64,000 nt of DNA from Aselliscus stoliczkanus (lineage: Eukaryota > Chordata > Mammalia > Chiroptera > Hipposideridae). The stretch is taken from contig CM066730.1 of NCBI GenBank assembly GCA_033961575.1, positions 139,589,523 to 139,653,522 of the forward strand. The letters run 5' to 3'. A model generated the notes under the pieces. That model saw only the letters and a list, made by a program, of their open reading frames with translations, made no database searches and was not told the origin of the DNA. The position numbers and the translations under genes were made by a program. Below, piece by piece: positions 12,386 to 23,783 of this stretch; the first letter of the stretch is position 1; each line of letters begins with the position of its first letter.

Positions 12386-12469
12386 TTCACACCTCAGTAA
12401 AGTGGAGATGGGTTTCTGAAAGTTCTCTCATCAACTCTCATTCCATTGGCTATAATATTGGATTCTTCA

Positions 12470-12760
12470 AATAGCATAAATGGAAGCAGCCTAAATGAAG
12501 CACACTGTTTTAATACCAGCCATAGAGAATGGTTATATCTATTATATATGATAGAAAATTATTCAACTATAACAATAATCCAGTAGTATGAGGTGTATAA
12601 TAAGGAAATTTGAAAAATAATTAGGCAGTGAAACTGTATATAGAGTGTGATCCCAAAAATATAAAATATGCATAGAAAAGAAGATTAGAAAGAGACAATG
12701 CAGAAGGTTTAAAGTGGGTGGTAGTGAGAATATGGTAATTTGTTTTCCTTTTTTCTACTT
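12470..12760 (+). repeat. old L1 3' fragment
   Basis: Recognisable as the end of L1 ORF2 and 3' UTR: 'ggaagcagcctaaatgaagc', 'agagaatggttatatctatt', 'aattattcaactataacaat' and 'gtgatcccaaaaatataaaa'. Strongly diverged and without coding potential. Confidence 0.6.
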
Positions 12761-13216
12761 TTCAAAATAGGGGACAGTTTTTTTATACCTTTTAAAATAT
12801 GGATTTTTTTTTCCTTTCTGTACTTTCCACTTTTCAAAATTTTCTATTTTTTTTAAACAGTGAACATACATTAAATATAGTACAAGCTAGAAAACCACAT
12901 CTATTTGAATATGAATTAGTAAAGTAGAAGTCTGTATATATCACAGTTTCAAGCAGAGGGAAGAATTCCTAAGACAATACCCCTCCCCCTACCCCCGACA
13001 GGACTATGCTACTTAGTAATCAGTTTTAGTTTGATGAATATTTATCAAATTCTCTCATAATCTGTTTCAATTATTTTTCTTGCCTTTCCATTTTTGCCTT
13101 CTGCTTGTCATAACTTTATATTTAATTTAAATGCCTATGCTGTGTACAGTTAAGAATGGCACACCACATCAACCTGTTAAAAATGCATGAGGAATATAAC
13201 TGGCCTACAATTGACA

Positions 13217-13218
<2 letters not shown>

Positions 13219-13260
<42 letters not shown>
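13219..13260. repeat. (GT)n microsatellite
   Basis: Uninterrupted GT dinucleotides, about 21 units. Likely polymorphic in length. Confidence 0.97.
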
Positions 13261-13261
<1 letters not shown>

Positions 13262-13262
<1 letters not shown>

Positions 13263-13920
13263 ATTTATACTTAAAGATGGAAGTTCCACATGTTCAGAGT
13301 CCTAAATGCTCCAGTTTTGGTTCTTGTATTAAGATACTCAGTTTGGAGCCATGATCTTCCATCATGACCTCCAGAAGATTATCAGGCAGTTCCCATTCCT
13401 AAAGCCTAAAATTGATCTAATTAGGTGCGAGTTTTTTCCTTTTATACTTAAAACCTCGTTCCCCTATCTCAGGGTTAGTTGTTAGCAAGCAAGGTGGAGA
13501 AATCAGGACTGTCAGGTAAGAAGAGTAGAAAATGTGTTTGGTGGTCTCAGACCTCTCTTCTTGATGGGGAATGGCACACAGTCTCCAGAGGTGAACTAGA
13601 GAGTGAAGGTATGATGAGGAAACTGTCTCTGGGTAGAAAGTTTTCAGACTTTACATTAATTTTTAACCCACTAAAGATTTTCCTATTCTCTGGTCAGCAA
13701 TGGTGAATAGTCACAGTTACTTGGCATATGTCTGACTTCTCAACAAGATTTTGAGGTTCTGGCAAGCAAGGAAAAATCTTACCATTTTTTGTTCCCCAAA
13801 CACATGGCATATGGTATCTACTACACAAATATTAGCGAAATTCAATTTAAATTTTATCGACATGCCTTTAAAATTGTAATACTCTTAAGGACTTTCATAA
13901 AGGAGATGGAATGATTTGAA
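13262..13920. other. no gene seen
   Basis: Unique-looking sequence. The plus-strand 75-aa frame at 13479-13706 shows no recognisable domain. Confidence 0.4.
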
Positions 13921-13924
13921 AAAC

Positions 13925-14460
13925 CCAAGTCATATTTTATCATACTCCTCTGCTTACAAAACAAACAATAAAATCTCTGTGATGAACACTTAAAATACCC
14001 TTAATTTGGCCTATAAGGCATATGGAATTGGTTCCTCCATACCTGTCTCTCCAAGTTTATCTCATACCACTCATGCACTTTTTTCATTTTGCACGCATCA
14101 CACTGGCCTTTCAGTTTTATAATGTGTTCATTCTCACCTCAGAGCTTTTGTAGTCACCAATCCCTCTGCATAGAATGCTTTGTGCTGTCTTGTTATTTTC
14201 CTGGTCCCTTCTTGTTCATGTCTTAAATTCCATTGTAGGATCCTCAGAGAAGACTTTTGTAGTGGATATATATGTAAAGTTGTTTTCCTTAGTCACTTCC
14301 TGATCACATGGCTTTTTTATTTCCTTCATAGAATTTTTCACTATCTGAAATATCTCCTTTATTTATTTGTTTCCATATTTATCCTCACCAGAAGGTAAAC
14401 TCAATGCAGGCAGGGGCCTTCTTGGTCTTTTCTAATGCTTCTCCATCTCCTGGAGAATAC
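13925..14460 (+). repeat. L2 LINE 3' region
   Basis: Sense L2 landmarks in order: 'cataaggcatatggaattgg'-like and 'tggcctttcagttttataat' segments, 'cagagcttttgtagtcacca', 'atccctctgcatagaatgct', 'ctcagagaagacttttgtag' and 'agaaggtaaactcaatgcag'. The 72-aa frame at 14180-14398 is in the reading sense of this relic. Confidence 0.65.
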
Positions 14461-14499
14461 TTGTGGAAGAAGAGGGGAAGCAAGGGAATTTAGATCAGG

Positions 14500-14620
14500 C
14501 TGTCCTTACAACTATCCTGTCTGGTAGGATCGATCCATAGTCTCCAATTTACAGATGAGTAAACTGAGATCAGGAGAAGTTATTTATACTAGTGAATGGA
14601 AGAACTGGGATTCTAAATAG
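14500..14620 (-). repeat. MIR fragment
   Basis: 'caatttacagatgagtaaac', 'tgagatcaggagaagttatt' and 'gaagaactgggattctaaat' match antisense MIR. Confidence 0.65.
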
Positions 14621-15015
14621 AATCTTCTTGAATTCAAGAACAACTTTTTTTTTCTTTTTACCTTAAAGGACATGCTGGAACTTCTATTCCAACCCTGTTA
14701 GAATAACTGTTACCAAACTTACCTTTATATTGCAAACAACTGGGCAAAGTATATGAAGCAGCTGTTTTGAGACATGAGATGATAGATAGCGCAGGACTAT
14801 GATTCCTGAGTAAAAGGAAACAACTGAGGTTAAAACTACATTTGCTCTTGCTTTCTGCTTGGATGTACTTTCTGGATTATAGCAGAGAGAGTGAGAAATC
14901 AAGCATAATGTGGCACACTCAAGAATTGAGAAGATGATTAATTAGGGTTCAGAGAGACTGAAACATCTGGGAGTAGGAGAACAGAGTTCCAAAAAAGAGG
15001 TTGATATGGAAAGAG

Positions 15016-15018
<3 letters not shown>

Positions 15019-15078
<60 letters not shown>

Positions 15079-15129
15079 GGAAGGAAGGAAGGAAGGAAGG
15101 AAGGAAGGAAGGAAGGAAGGAAGGAAGAA
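15019..15129. repeat. (GA)n-(GGAA)n compound microsatellite
   Basis: A 111-nt uninterrupted purine run: GA repeats to about 15071, then GGAA repeats to 15126. The minus-strand frame at 14949-15152 (poly-Ser/Leu/Phe) is an artefact of this repeat. Confidence 0.97.
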
Positions 15130-15779
15130 TATGAATCTCCAGAAACGTGCACAGGTCCCTTTAAGATGATTGTAGAATAGTTATCTATGTCTGCATAGGG
15201 TAAAACCCAACTCAGCTAGGCAAAGGGCTACTAGGGAGCATTCAGCTAGATAATTCCCAGAGCTGGAAAAGGAGTCTGAGTTCTGATCAGCAAGAGTTGA
15301 GAAATTTCAGCAAACACCCAAGAGGGCTCACCTTAGTGATTGGGCTAAACTAGCTCTGGAGTAAAGGCTACTCTAGACCTGCCACAACAAAGCCCAAAAC
15401 AAAAACAAACAAACAAACAAAAATACAAAAACAAGCCTTGAAATGATCAAGCTGATCCACAAAATATACTGAGAAAATAATCTTCAACACTCTTTAAAGA
15501 AAGACAACCAAACATGGAAAGTAAATAACAAAACATTTACAATGGCCAGCATCCCCCCAAAAAATTACAAGTCATGTGAATAAGTAGGAAAATGGACCTA
15601 CAATTAAGAAAAGTAAAGACAGTAAATAGGGACAGACCCAGACATGGCAGACATGATGGAATTAGTAAACAATGACTATAAAATAGCTATTATAAATCTG
15701 TTCATGATTTAAGGGAAAACTTGAACATAAGAGGAGAAAAATGAACTATATATAAAAAGGACTCAAAGAGAACTTCTAG

Positions 15780-16440
15780 CATTGAAAAAACTGTATCTGA
15801 AATTTTAAATACACTGGAAAGGCTTAGCAGCAGATTAAACACTACAGAAGAAGAATAAGGGAATTTGAAAAGATAGCAATAAAAGCAATATAAGATTCAG
15901 AACAAGAGAAAAGGGAGCTAAAAATTTCTCAGTGACAATGACAGTAGGGTAATATTCAGTGATTTAACATACACTCGTATGCAATTGGAACCTCAGAAGG
16001 AGAGAAAGAGCAAAAAAGTTATTTGAAGAAATAATGACTGAAAAAAATTTAATTTGACTATAAACTCATAGATTAAATAAACTAAATGAAAATCAAGCAG
16101 GATAAACCAAAATAAAACTATGCCACAACATATCACAATGAAGTTTCTGAAACCCAATGATAAATGGATATCTTAAAAGAAGCCAATGCAAGATACATTA
16201 AATATAGAGGAACAAATACCAGAAATTCTATTGATTTATCATCAGAAAAACGAAATCCAGAACATAATAGAACAACAGCTTTAACATGCTTTAAAAAAAA
16301 AGACTGTCAACCTAAAATTCTATAGCCATGAATGTATCCTTCAACAATAAAGCAATATTGAGAGTTTGTCAGAAAAACAGAAGCTGAGAGAATTCACTGC
16401 CTGCAGACCTGAACATAAGTAGTATTAAGGAAGATTTTTA
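15780..16440 (+). pseudogene. L1 ORF1 remnant
   Basis: Segments such as 'aaaggcttagcagcagatta', 'gagagaaagagcaaaaaagt', 'tatttgaagaaataatgact', 'aatcaagcaggataaaccaa', 'agactgtcaacctaaaattc' and 'gaattcactgcctgcagacc' follow the order of the L1 ORF1 coding sequence. ORF1 encodes the coiled-coil RNA-binding chaperone of the L1 particle. Stops and frameshifts are frequent. Confidence 0.72.
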
Positions 16441-16469
16441 GACAAAGGGAAAATTTTTTATCATAATGA

Positions 16470-17116
16470 ACTTTCCTCCAGTGAAAACTCCAGACCCAGC
16501 TGGCATTACTAGCAAATTCTATCAAACATTTAAGGAAGATAATGCCTCTCTTACACAAAATCATTTCAAATTTAGAGGAGACCAGTATAACGCTTGTACC
16601 AAAAACAAATAAGAAGAACAAAGCATTACATGCAAGTCAAGATTTATCTCCAGAACACAAGGCTGGTTTATCATTTGAAAATTGACCAATGTATTTCATG
16701 TTACAAAAGGAATTAGAATGAAGGAGAAAAACCATGTGATCATCTCCATGGATGCAAAAGAGGCATTTGACAAAATTTAATACCCATTTGTAATAAAACT
16801 GCGCAGCAAACTAAGAGTAAAACAGAACCTACTCAAGCTGATAGACGGCATCCATGAAAAGCTACAGCTATTATGGAACTTAATGGTGAAACTCTGCACA
16901 TGTCCCTTACGATCAAGGTCATTTTCCTCACTTCTATTCAACATTCTGCTGGGAGTGCTAGCTAGTTAAAGGAAAGAAAGAAAAGAAAGAAAAGAAAGAA
17001 AAGAAAGGAAGGAAAGGAAGGAAAGGAAGGAAAGGAAGGAAAGGAAGGAAGAAAGGAAGAAAGGAAGAAAGGAAGAAAGGAAGAAAGGAAGAAAAAGAAA
17101 GAAAGAAAGAAAAGAA

Positions 17117-17180
<64 letters not shown>

Positions 17181-18390
17181 GGAAGGGAGGGAGGGAGGGA
17201 GGGAAGGAGGGAGGGAGGGAGGGAGGGAAAACAAGAGAGTGGAAAGAAAGAAGTTTTACTCTTGTACACAGATTTAGAAAACTCTTAAGCACTCTACAAA
17301 AAGCTACTAGAATAATAGGTGAATTTAGCAAGGTGTTGCAGGATACAAATTCAGTATACAAAAACTAAGTGTATTTCCACATAATGGCAATAAAGAATAC
17401 AATGGTTTTATTTTTAAATGCTATAGAAATAAACTTAGCTACCAGGCCTCTGCAATGAAAACTACAAAACATTGCTGAAAGAAATTTTAAGACTCAAACA
17501 AATGAAGAGATTTAACATGTTGCTAGATTAGAAAACTCATATTTTTAATATATTTATTCTCCCCTAATTGACTCACTGATTCAATGCAATTTCAATGAAA
17601 ATCACAACAGGCTTCCCCCCCAACCCCCCAAAATAAATTGACAAGCCTATTCTAAAATTTATATGAAAATGCAAAAGCCCTAGAATAGCCAGAACAACTT
17701 GGAAAAGATGAACAATGTTGGAGGACTTATAATACTTTATTTCAAGACTTGTAAACTATAGTAATCAACACAGAATAGAATTAATATAGCATATCATTCA
17801 ATGGAACAAAACAGAGATTCTAGAAATAGACCCACACATACATGGTCAACTGATTTTCAACAATGTTGCAAAAACCATTCAATGGGGTAAAACACCGTCT
17901 TTCTGCCAAATAGTGGCAGAATGACTGACTAGTCTTACAAAGAGAAAAGACGCAGATCCTTATACCATCCACTAAGTTCACTTGAAATGGATAATAGGCA
18001 CAAATAGAAAAGCTGAAACTATGGAACTCCTAAAAGAAGATATATAAGCAAATATTCATTACCTTGGAGTAGATAAACATTTTAGGACACAAAAGATGAG
18101 ATATAAAAGGAAAAATAGATGGATTTTATTTCACCTAAACTTAAAACGTTTGCTCTTGAAAGACACAGTTAAGAAAATAAAAACACAATCCACAGACTGG
18201 GAAAAACTATTCACAAAGTATATACCAGACAAATGACTGGCGTGGGTGTGCCTATATGTATGCATATGTGTGTGTATATAACAATTCAATAATAAGAAAA
18301 TAAACAATGTGATTTTAAAATAAGCAGATTTGGACATTTGCTTCAAAAAAGATGTGTAGTTGACCAATCAATACATGAAAAGATGCTGTA
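16470..18390 (+). pseudogene. L1 ORF2 remnant (reverse transcriptase and C-terminus)
   Basis: ORF2 signatures: 'actagcaaattctatcaaac', 'gaacacaaggctggtttatc', 'gcaaaagaggcatttgacaa', 'tattcaacattctgctggga', 'gccctagaatagccagaaca' and 'tagacccacacatacatggt'. These include the reverse-transcriptase region just before the microsatellite. It is interrupted by the purine tract and has many stops. Confidence 0.75.
16968..17231. repeat. 264-nt pure-purine microsatellite (GAAA/GGAA/GGGA)
   Basis: Every base on the plus strand from 16968 to 17231 is A or G. Blocks are AAAAG/GAAA, then GGAAAGGAA and GGAAGAAA, then a long GAAA array, then GGGA repeats at 17185-17227. The poly-Phe/Ser/Pro minus frames of 90-131 aa here come only from this repeat. 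It lies inside L1 ORF2. Confidence 0.98.
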
Positions 18391-18818
18391 TTAGTTCTCT
18401 AGGGCCTCTTTAAGTACCATCAACTCAGTGACTTAAAACAATAGGAACTTATTCTCTCCTAGTTCAGTAGGCTAGAAGTCTGAAATCCAGCTGTCAGTTC
18501 AGCTTTACTTTTGAAGGCTCCAGGGGAGGATCTATTCCCTGCCTCTCTTCTAGATTCTGGTAGCTGCTGGCAGCCTTTGTTTGTCCTCAGTTTGTAGATA
18601 TATCACTTTAGTCTCTGCCTCTGTGTTCACATAGTTCTCTGTGTGTGTGCCTGTATACAAGGACACCCGCCATTAGCTCTGGGCCCACCATGATCCAATT
18701 TGACTTAATCTTGATGACATCTGCAAGGACCTATTACCAGATGTGGTCACAGTCACAGGGACTGGGGTTAGGACTTCAACATAGCTCTTCTGGGGACACA
18801 ATCCATATGCCCAACACC
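18391..18818 (-). mobile_element. MLT1 (MaLR) solo LTR, antisense
   Basis: Begins 'tattagttctctagggcctc' and runs through 'gtgacttaaaacaataggaa', 'ggcagcctttgtttgtcctc' and 'aaggacacccgccattagct' to 'gacaatgcag'-free L1 sequence. This is the reverse complement of an MLT1 LTR (ERVL-MaLR). Upstream 'aaaagatgct' and downstream 'caacaccatcagagaattg' join into continuous L1 ORF2 sequence, so the LTR inserted into the L1. Confidence 0.78.
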
Positions 18819-18962
18819 ATCAGAGAATTGTAAATTAAAACCACAATGAGAATGCCTACTGGAACGGCTAAAAAGCGTTTTAAATCTGACAATACTAAAT
18901 GTTGATGACAATGCAGAGCAAATAGAATTCTCACACATTGCTGGGGATTGGTAATCTCTTCA
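18819..18962 (+). repeat. L1 ORF2 continuation after MLT1
   Basis: 'gtaaattaaaaccacaatga', 'gaatgcctactgg' and 'tgttgatgacaatgcagagc' continue the L1 C-terminal ORF2 sequence interrupted at 18390. Confidence 0.7.
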
Positions 18963-19365
18963 GTCTGTGTTAGACACTAAGGGGTTCCCTACTCCCACCT
19001 CCCCATTTGCTTGTCTCTGTATCTTTCCAGCTACCTTACTGCCCTCTGGTTCTCTCCTGTCCTCTCCCAGCTTACCTTTTTTTAATCCTATTGTATCTTA
19101 TCCATCCTATTATTTCCTAGTCTTTCCCATCATGAATTTTATTTATGTCTCCTTCTATACTAGACTACAAATGCCAATCGGCATTTCTTCTCTCAGATTA
19201 AAAAGTTACTTGCATTCCCGAATGAATTCATTCAGCGCTTTTTCTATTTAAATTATTTTATTATTAAACTTATGTTGGATGGCATTTATAAAACAGTTCC
19301 TGGATTAATTTTTGGGTTATCCAAAACCAAATGGAATATAGATGTTCCTTAACAATAACTCTTTA
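18963..19365. other. no gene seen
   Basis: Pyrimidine-rich sequence. The plus frame 18967-19251 (94 aa) has no domain. The C/T-rich composition resembles a degenerate L2 3' region ('actagactacaaatgccaat') but I cannot place it firmly. Confidence 0.35.
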
Positions 19366-19369
19366 TTAT

Positions 19370-19560
19370 TAAAGATACCTTTACAAAGTCTTTTTGTATC
19401 TATTATCTCATTTAATTATCTGGACAGCCCTGTGAGATCAGTGAGGGGATTATGATGTCTACTGTACAGAATAGTATACCAAGGCTTATCTAAGTGAAGG
19501 GGCAATTTAGATCAGAGATGAAACTTGAATCTGCTTATAGTTTTCACTTACGTATTTAAG
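19370..19560 (-). repeat. MIR SINE
   Basis: 'attatctcatttaattatct', 'acagccctgtgagatcagtg' and 'agatgaaacttgaatctgct' fit antisense MIR. Confidence 0.65.
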
Positions 19561-19932
19561 CGAATTTGTCGACTGCTGATTGTATACTGGGCATAACGTG
19601 ATACCTCATTTAAGAAGCCTATTGTCTGTGGGGGGCGTGCAACTTGTAATTCGAGAATGGGGACTATAGCACATGTTGTGGCTATGGTGACAGGCCGGGA
19701 CTCATGTACAGGCTGAAGATTTGTCATGGAGGAGTAAAAGGGTCAGTCTTGCTGGGACTGATGGAACAAGAACCATGATGGGGCACTTACGCAGTGTATC
19801 GGGGCTAGTTATGATTTTGCCCTGTGAACGAGGAAGGGAAAGGTCTTCCTAAAACACCCCAAAATACGAACCCTTAGGAGCTTACATTTCTTTCATCTCT
19901 ATTCTTATTTGTATTGAGTTATTCTTCACTTT

Positions 19933-19933
<1 letters not shown>

Positions 19934-19970
<37 letters not shown>
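19934..19970. repeat. (CA)n microsatellite
   Basis: Uninterrupted AC dinucleotides, about 18 units. Confidence 0.97.
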
Positions 19971-19973
<3 letters not shown>

Positions 19974-20254
19974 ACGTAGAAGAGAATTACAATCCAGGCT
20001 CCAAGCACTCACCAATGGGCCTCCTTTTCTGAATAAAAATATCTTCTAAATTATTTTGGTGCGATGTGTGATATAAGCCCTCTCTTCCGAGGCCCTTATG
20101 CAATATGAAGTAAAATCTATATTGCTCATTTATATTTGGTGAGTGGATTATATTTAGCAAGAAAGAGAAGTGCTGATTCCTGTTAATGGGTTTGTGTGGG
20201 ACACAAGAGGCTGGATGCAGGAATAAAGAAACCCAAAATAGAATTTAAGTAAAT

Positions 20255-20257
<3 letters not shown>

Positions 20258-20285
<28 letters not shown>

Positions 20286-20291
20286 TATTTA

Positions 20292-20339
<48 letters not shown>

Positions 20340-20395
20340 TATACACACATATAACACACATATATATACACACATACATATGTATATGTGAATAT
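20258..20395. repeat. compound (AC)n-(AT)n microsatellite
   Basis: AC repeat to about 20285, a short interruption, pure AT repeat at about 20296-20331, then mixed ACAC/ATAT. The minus frame 20183-20371 is a shadow of it. Confidence 0.95.
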
Positions 20396-20494
20396 ATGCT
20401 ATATATATAGATCCTTCTATAAAAAACTTTTTAGGGAACAAAAAGTGTTGCTTAAACATTTTCTTGATGTAATAACATGAGCAAACACTTAAGT

Positions 20495-20700
20495 ACTTAC
20501 TATATACCAGGTCCTTTTCTAAGTACCTTAAATGTAATATGTCATCTATAATATTTATAGCAACTTCGTGAGGTAGGTACTAACATGATCACCATTTTGC
20601 AGTAGAGGAATCTGAGACACAGAGAAGTTAGGTTACTTCCCCAAGGACACACAGCAAGTCATAATTAGAGTAGTTCTTTGAATACACACAGCCTGGATCT
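20495..20700 (-). repeat. MIR SINE
   Basis: 'cttactatataccaggtcct', 'caacttcgtgaggtaggtac', 'cagagaagttaggttacttc' and 'ccaaggacacacagcaagtc' make a near-complete antisense MIR. Confidence 0.82.
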
Positions 20701-20909
20701 AGCTTCATTGCATATGATGTGATTCATTTTTAATATTTTTATAAGGAATTCAATCCCTCAGGGAGCTTACAGTGTTGATGGAGGAAGCAATAAATCTTTG
20801 ATTCCAGAGCAGTCAAGTTGGGGGGTGAAGGAGGCTTCTTTCTTCATGGTAGCTTTACATGCATTGCTCCCTGAATTTGACTGTACATCTTGGACAGAAT
20901 TTACTAATT

Positions 20910-22010
20910 TTTTTCATTAAATAACTATTGAGTAGGTGCTATGTGCCACGAACCATTTGAAGTGGTAGAAAGAGAGCAGTGAAAACAATAAGCAAGATTT
21001 CAGTTATTATGGTTATATGTGGTGCAGAGGAAAACGGGAGCAAATTGGTGGTTTGCATAGTCCTGAGAACTGCTGTAGGGATTAGGGACCTAGTGAGGGT
21101 CCAGGGAGGGAGGGGAACTGGCATATAATAGAAGTCAAGGACCTATTGACAAGATGACTTCTGAACAGAGACCTGAAGGAAGTGAAGGAGCAAGCATGAT
21201 GTACTTGGGAGAAAGGGCCTTGCAGGCAGAGGGAATGGCAAGTGTGAAAGCCTCGAGGCCCTTGTGCTTGGCGTGTGTGAGGAATAGATGGCAGAGCAGT
21301 ATGTCTGCAGTGGGTTGAGCTAGAAACAGAGGGAGAAATAGGAGATGCGAGGCTTCACGGAGACTTTAGTGTTTACGTGGGAGGTGAGTGGGCAGAGGAA
21401 AAAGGAACAATTTCTTTCTGCCGTGTTTTGAAAAGATTGGCTGCTGGATGATAAGTCAGTAACTGGGAAGGAAGGGTGAACCCAGGGAGGGAAATCAGGT
21501 AACTACTGCCGTAATCCAGGTAAGAGATGATGCTGGTAGCGTTGGAGGTGGTGAAAAGTGGTTAGACTGCATTTTGAAGGTAGAGTTGACCAAATTTGGA
21601 AGTTGTCACCCAACAGATGATAGGTGCTGGATAAGCCATAAGACTGGCTGACATCACCTAAGGGATAAGTCTTGGGAAAGAGGAAAAGTGTTCAAAGATG
21701 GAGAGCTGGGCCACTCTGATGTTTCCAACTTGAGGTGATGAGGGAAAGGAAAGCCAAGGAGAGAGGCACCCTGGAAGTGAAGCGAAGAATGTGCTTCCAG
21801 GAGGAGGGTGACCAGCTCTGGGTGCTGTATGATGCTGGCGTCCAGTGAGGGCTGAAAACTGACCATCGGCTTCAGCAGCATGGGGGGCGCTGGTGACCTT
21901 GACAAAAGCTGCTTTGATACAGGGGAGACAATGAAAGCCTGATTGTAGTGGGTTGAAGGGAAAATTGAGTTACCCCTGGGTATGCTTTCGCATGAGGCTG
22001 TCATCCAAGT
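20910..22010 (-). mobile_element. L2 LINE, 1.1 kb antisense, with RT remnant
   Basis: The right-to-left order matches L2 from the end of reverse transcriptase to the 3' terminus. On the plus strand: 'attgagtaggtgctatgtgc', 'gaacagagacctgaaggaag', 'cttgcaggcagagggaatgg', 'cgtaatccaggtaagagatg', 'gttggaggtggtgaaaagtg', then RT-coding antisense to about 22010. This is the longest L2 copy in the window. Confidence 0.78.
21654..22010 (-). pseudogene. L2 reverse-transcriptase remnant frame
   Basis: The minus-strand frame at 21654-22076 (140 aa, the longest frame here) contains stretches such as HYNQAFIVSP and LDASIIQHPE. They line up with the L2/CR1-like RT region just upstream of the FDTVDHS-type catalytic motif, but are frameshifted and diverged. 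It survives by chance and is not a host gene. Its upstream end from 22010 to 22076 is outside the clear L2 match. Confidence 0.55.
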
Positions 22011-22079
22011 GGAAATGTGTTCTGCTTTCAGACTCCCCAGAAGGCTGAGTCTTCTTCTCCCAAAACCACAGCTCAAAGG

Positions 22080-22850
22080 CCCAGGGCTTCAGATGCAGCA
22101 AATAAGAAAGGGAAACCTTTGAACTTGGGAATAGTATTAAACTTGTCCTCTAGGCTTGAAGTGTTGGAGTCACAGTTCTTGCTCCAGGAAATAAAATGGA
22201 CCAGTTTTGGAGTTTATTCTGGTCTTTGGCCTAAAGCTACAGCTTAAAAAAAAATTTCTTTATTTATTTACCCAGGGAATATATCCCCGCATCCTCTCTT
22301 GACAACAAAATGTATTGTCCTTAAAAGTCTGGACTCTCTGAAAACAACAAAAAAATTCTGTCTTTCTCTCTGATGAAATTTTTTTCTTCATAGTCCTTGG
22401 TCCCCTTCATTTGTTGGTGTAACATCCTCTATATGCTTTGTTTGGTGTGAATATTGAGTTGGGTTGTTGGAGAACTGCTCTGTTACCACTTCGTTGTGCA
22501 AAAATAATTACATCATTACACCCCTGTGTACCTCAGTATTTCCATTTAGTTTGGCAGCATAAATTGTGAATTCCCTTTTAATTCTGACTCATTCTAAAAC
22601 TCACTTTTGCTTTCCAAGTTTCTACTCTATCTCTTCTTTATACTAATCACAGTTCAACTTTGCAAGAGGAATAAGAGACATTTTTCAACTATTCGATCAT
22701 CTTTATGAATCTTCTATTAGTTTGGGCACTTATAAATTATGGAGAACAACATTTAATCTTGATGTGTCAAAAATTCTGGACCAGACAAATGAATGGCAAT
22801 GGAGACCTGGAGGCCTGGCCCCTCTGACCCTGAAACTGGTTGCTTCCCAG
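22080..22850. other. no gene or named repeat seen
   Basis: AT-rich and pyrimidine-rich unique-looking sequence. Overlapping frames on opposite strands at 22722-23093 lack any domain. Confidence 0.4.
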
Positions 22851-22852
22851 TG

Positions 22853-22912
22853 TGCTCTGGGGCTGGTTGCTTCCTCTAAGCTCTTAGTACCTGAGTCAGG
22901 TAAGTCCCAGGT
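22853..22912 (+). repeat. short dispersed duplicate, copy 1
   Basis: The segment 'ctggttgcttcctctaagct' followed by 'cttagtacctgagtcaggta' and 'agtccca' is closely similar to 24258-24314 on the other side of the L1. The family is unknown to me. Confidence 0.5.
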
Positions 22913-23065
22913 ACCCTGGGCTGGCTTTATGTCCTTGGCCAAGGTGATTAACCTTTCTGTGCCTTGGCTTCTCAACTCAAAGGGGATTATCACTATCACA
23001 TGTGTTGAGAGAACATATATGATAGTCCTTAGAACTTACCTGAGAATAGCTGCTATTAGTTATCT
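22905..23065 (+). repeat. MIR fragment
   Basis: 'tgtccttggccaaggtgatt', 'aacctttctgtgccttggct' and 'agaacttacctgagaatagc' follow sense MIR order. Confidence 0.65.
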
Positions 23066-23259
23066 AATTACTTACATGATTGATAACTGCTAAATGTACT
23101 TATCTGGCAATTGAGTAATCCAGATTTTCTATGCAAAACTTACCAGAGTGGTTCCCGTAACTCAGGACTTAGGAAATAACAAAGAAGTTAAATGAACAGC
23201 AAACATGCTGTTGGGGATGAAAGCCTCCCTTAGCACCAAAAAAACCCCTCAAACAATCC

Positions 23260-23783
23260 AATTAAAAAATGAGCAGAGGACCTGAATATACATTTCTACA
23301 AAGAGGACATACAGATGGCCGATAGACATATGGAAAGATTCTCAGCATCATTAGTAATCAGAGAAATGCAAATTAAAACCACAATGAGATATCATCTCAC
23401 ACCTATCAGAATAGTTATCATCAATAAATCAATAAACAACAAGTGTTGGAGAGGATGTGGAGAAAAGGGAGCCCTCATGCACTGTTGGTGGGATTGCAAA
23501 TTGGTGCAGTCACAATATGGAAAAAGGTTTGGAGGTTCCTCAAAATACTAAAAATAGAACTACCTTATGACCCAGTAATTCCACTTCTGGGTATTTATCC
23601 AAAGAAATTCAGAACACTAATTTGAAAGACATATGCACCCCTATGTTCACTGCAGCACAGTTTACAAAAGCCAAGATATGGAAGCAACTTAATGGCCCAT
23701 CAATAGATGATTGGATAAAGAAAGAAGAGGTGGTACATTTATATAATAGACTATTACTCTGCCATAAAAAAGAATGAAATCTT
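23260..23783 (+). pseudogene. L1 ORF2 C-terminal remnant
   Basis: Translating 23315-23625 across two overlapping frames gives the typical L1 ORF2 end: [20 protein letters not shown], then KIELPYDPVIPLLGIYPKKF. The cysteine/histidine-rich C-terminal domain (CGEKG...HCWWDC) is recognisable. Frameshifts separate the pieces, and the SINE inserts just after the end of the coding region. Confidence 0.85.

Larger units (their letters stand above)
15400..18390 (+). mobile_element. old L1 LINE with ORF1 and ORF2 remains
   Basis: About 3 kb of sense-oriented, diverged L1. It starts in A-rich sequence, includes ORF1 (15780-16440) and ORF2 (16470-18390) remnants, and resumes after an inserted MLT1 LTR at 18819-18962. 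A large purine microsatellite splits ORF2. Compared with a ~6-kb intact L1, much of the early ORF2 sequence is missing between about 16440 and 16640. No long frame survives. Confidence 0.8.

Noticed and set aside
16958..17361. 90-131-aa Phe/Ser/Pro-rich frames
   Set aside because: Pure translation of the purine/pyrimidine microsatellite.
21654..22076. 140-aa minus-strand open frame, longest in the window
   Set aside because: It lies mostly in an antisense L2 and its residues resemble decayed L2 reverse transcriptase; not a host gene.
22722..23093. 123-aa plus-strand frame
   Set aside because: Overlaps a MIR and an equal minus-strand frame; no domain or splice support.
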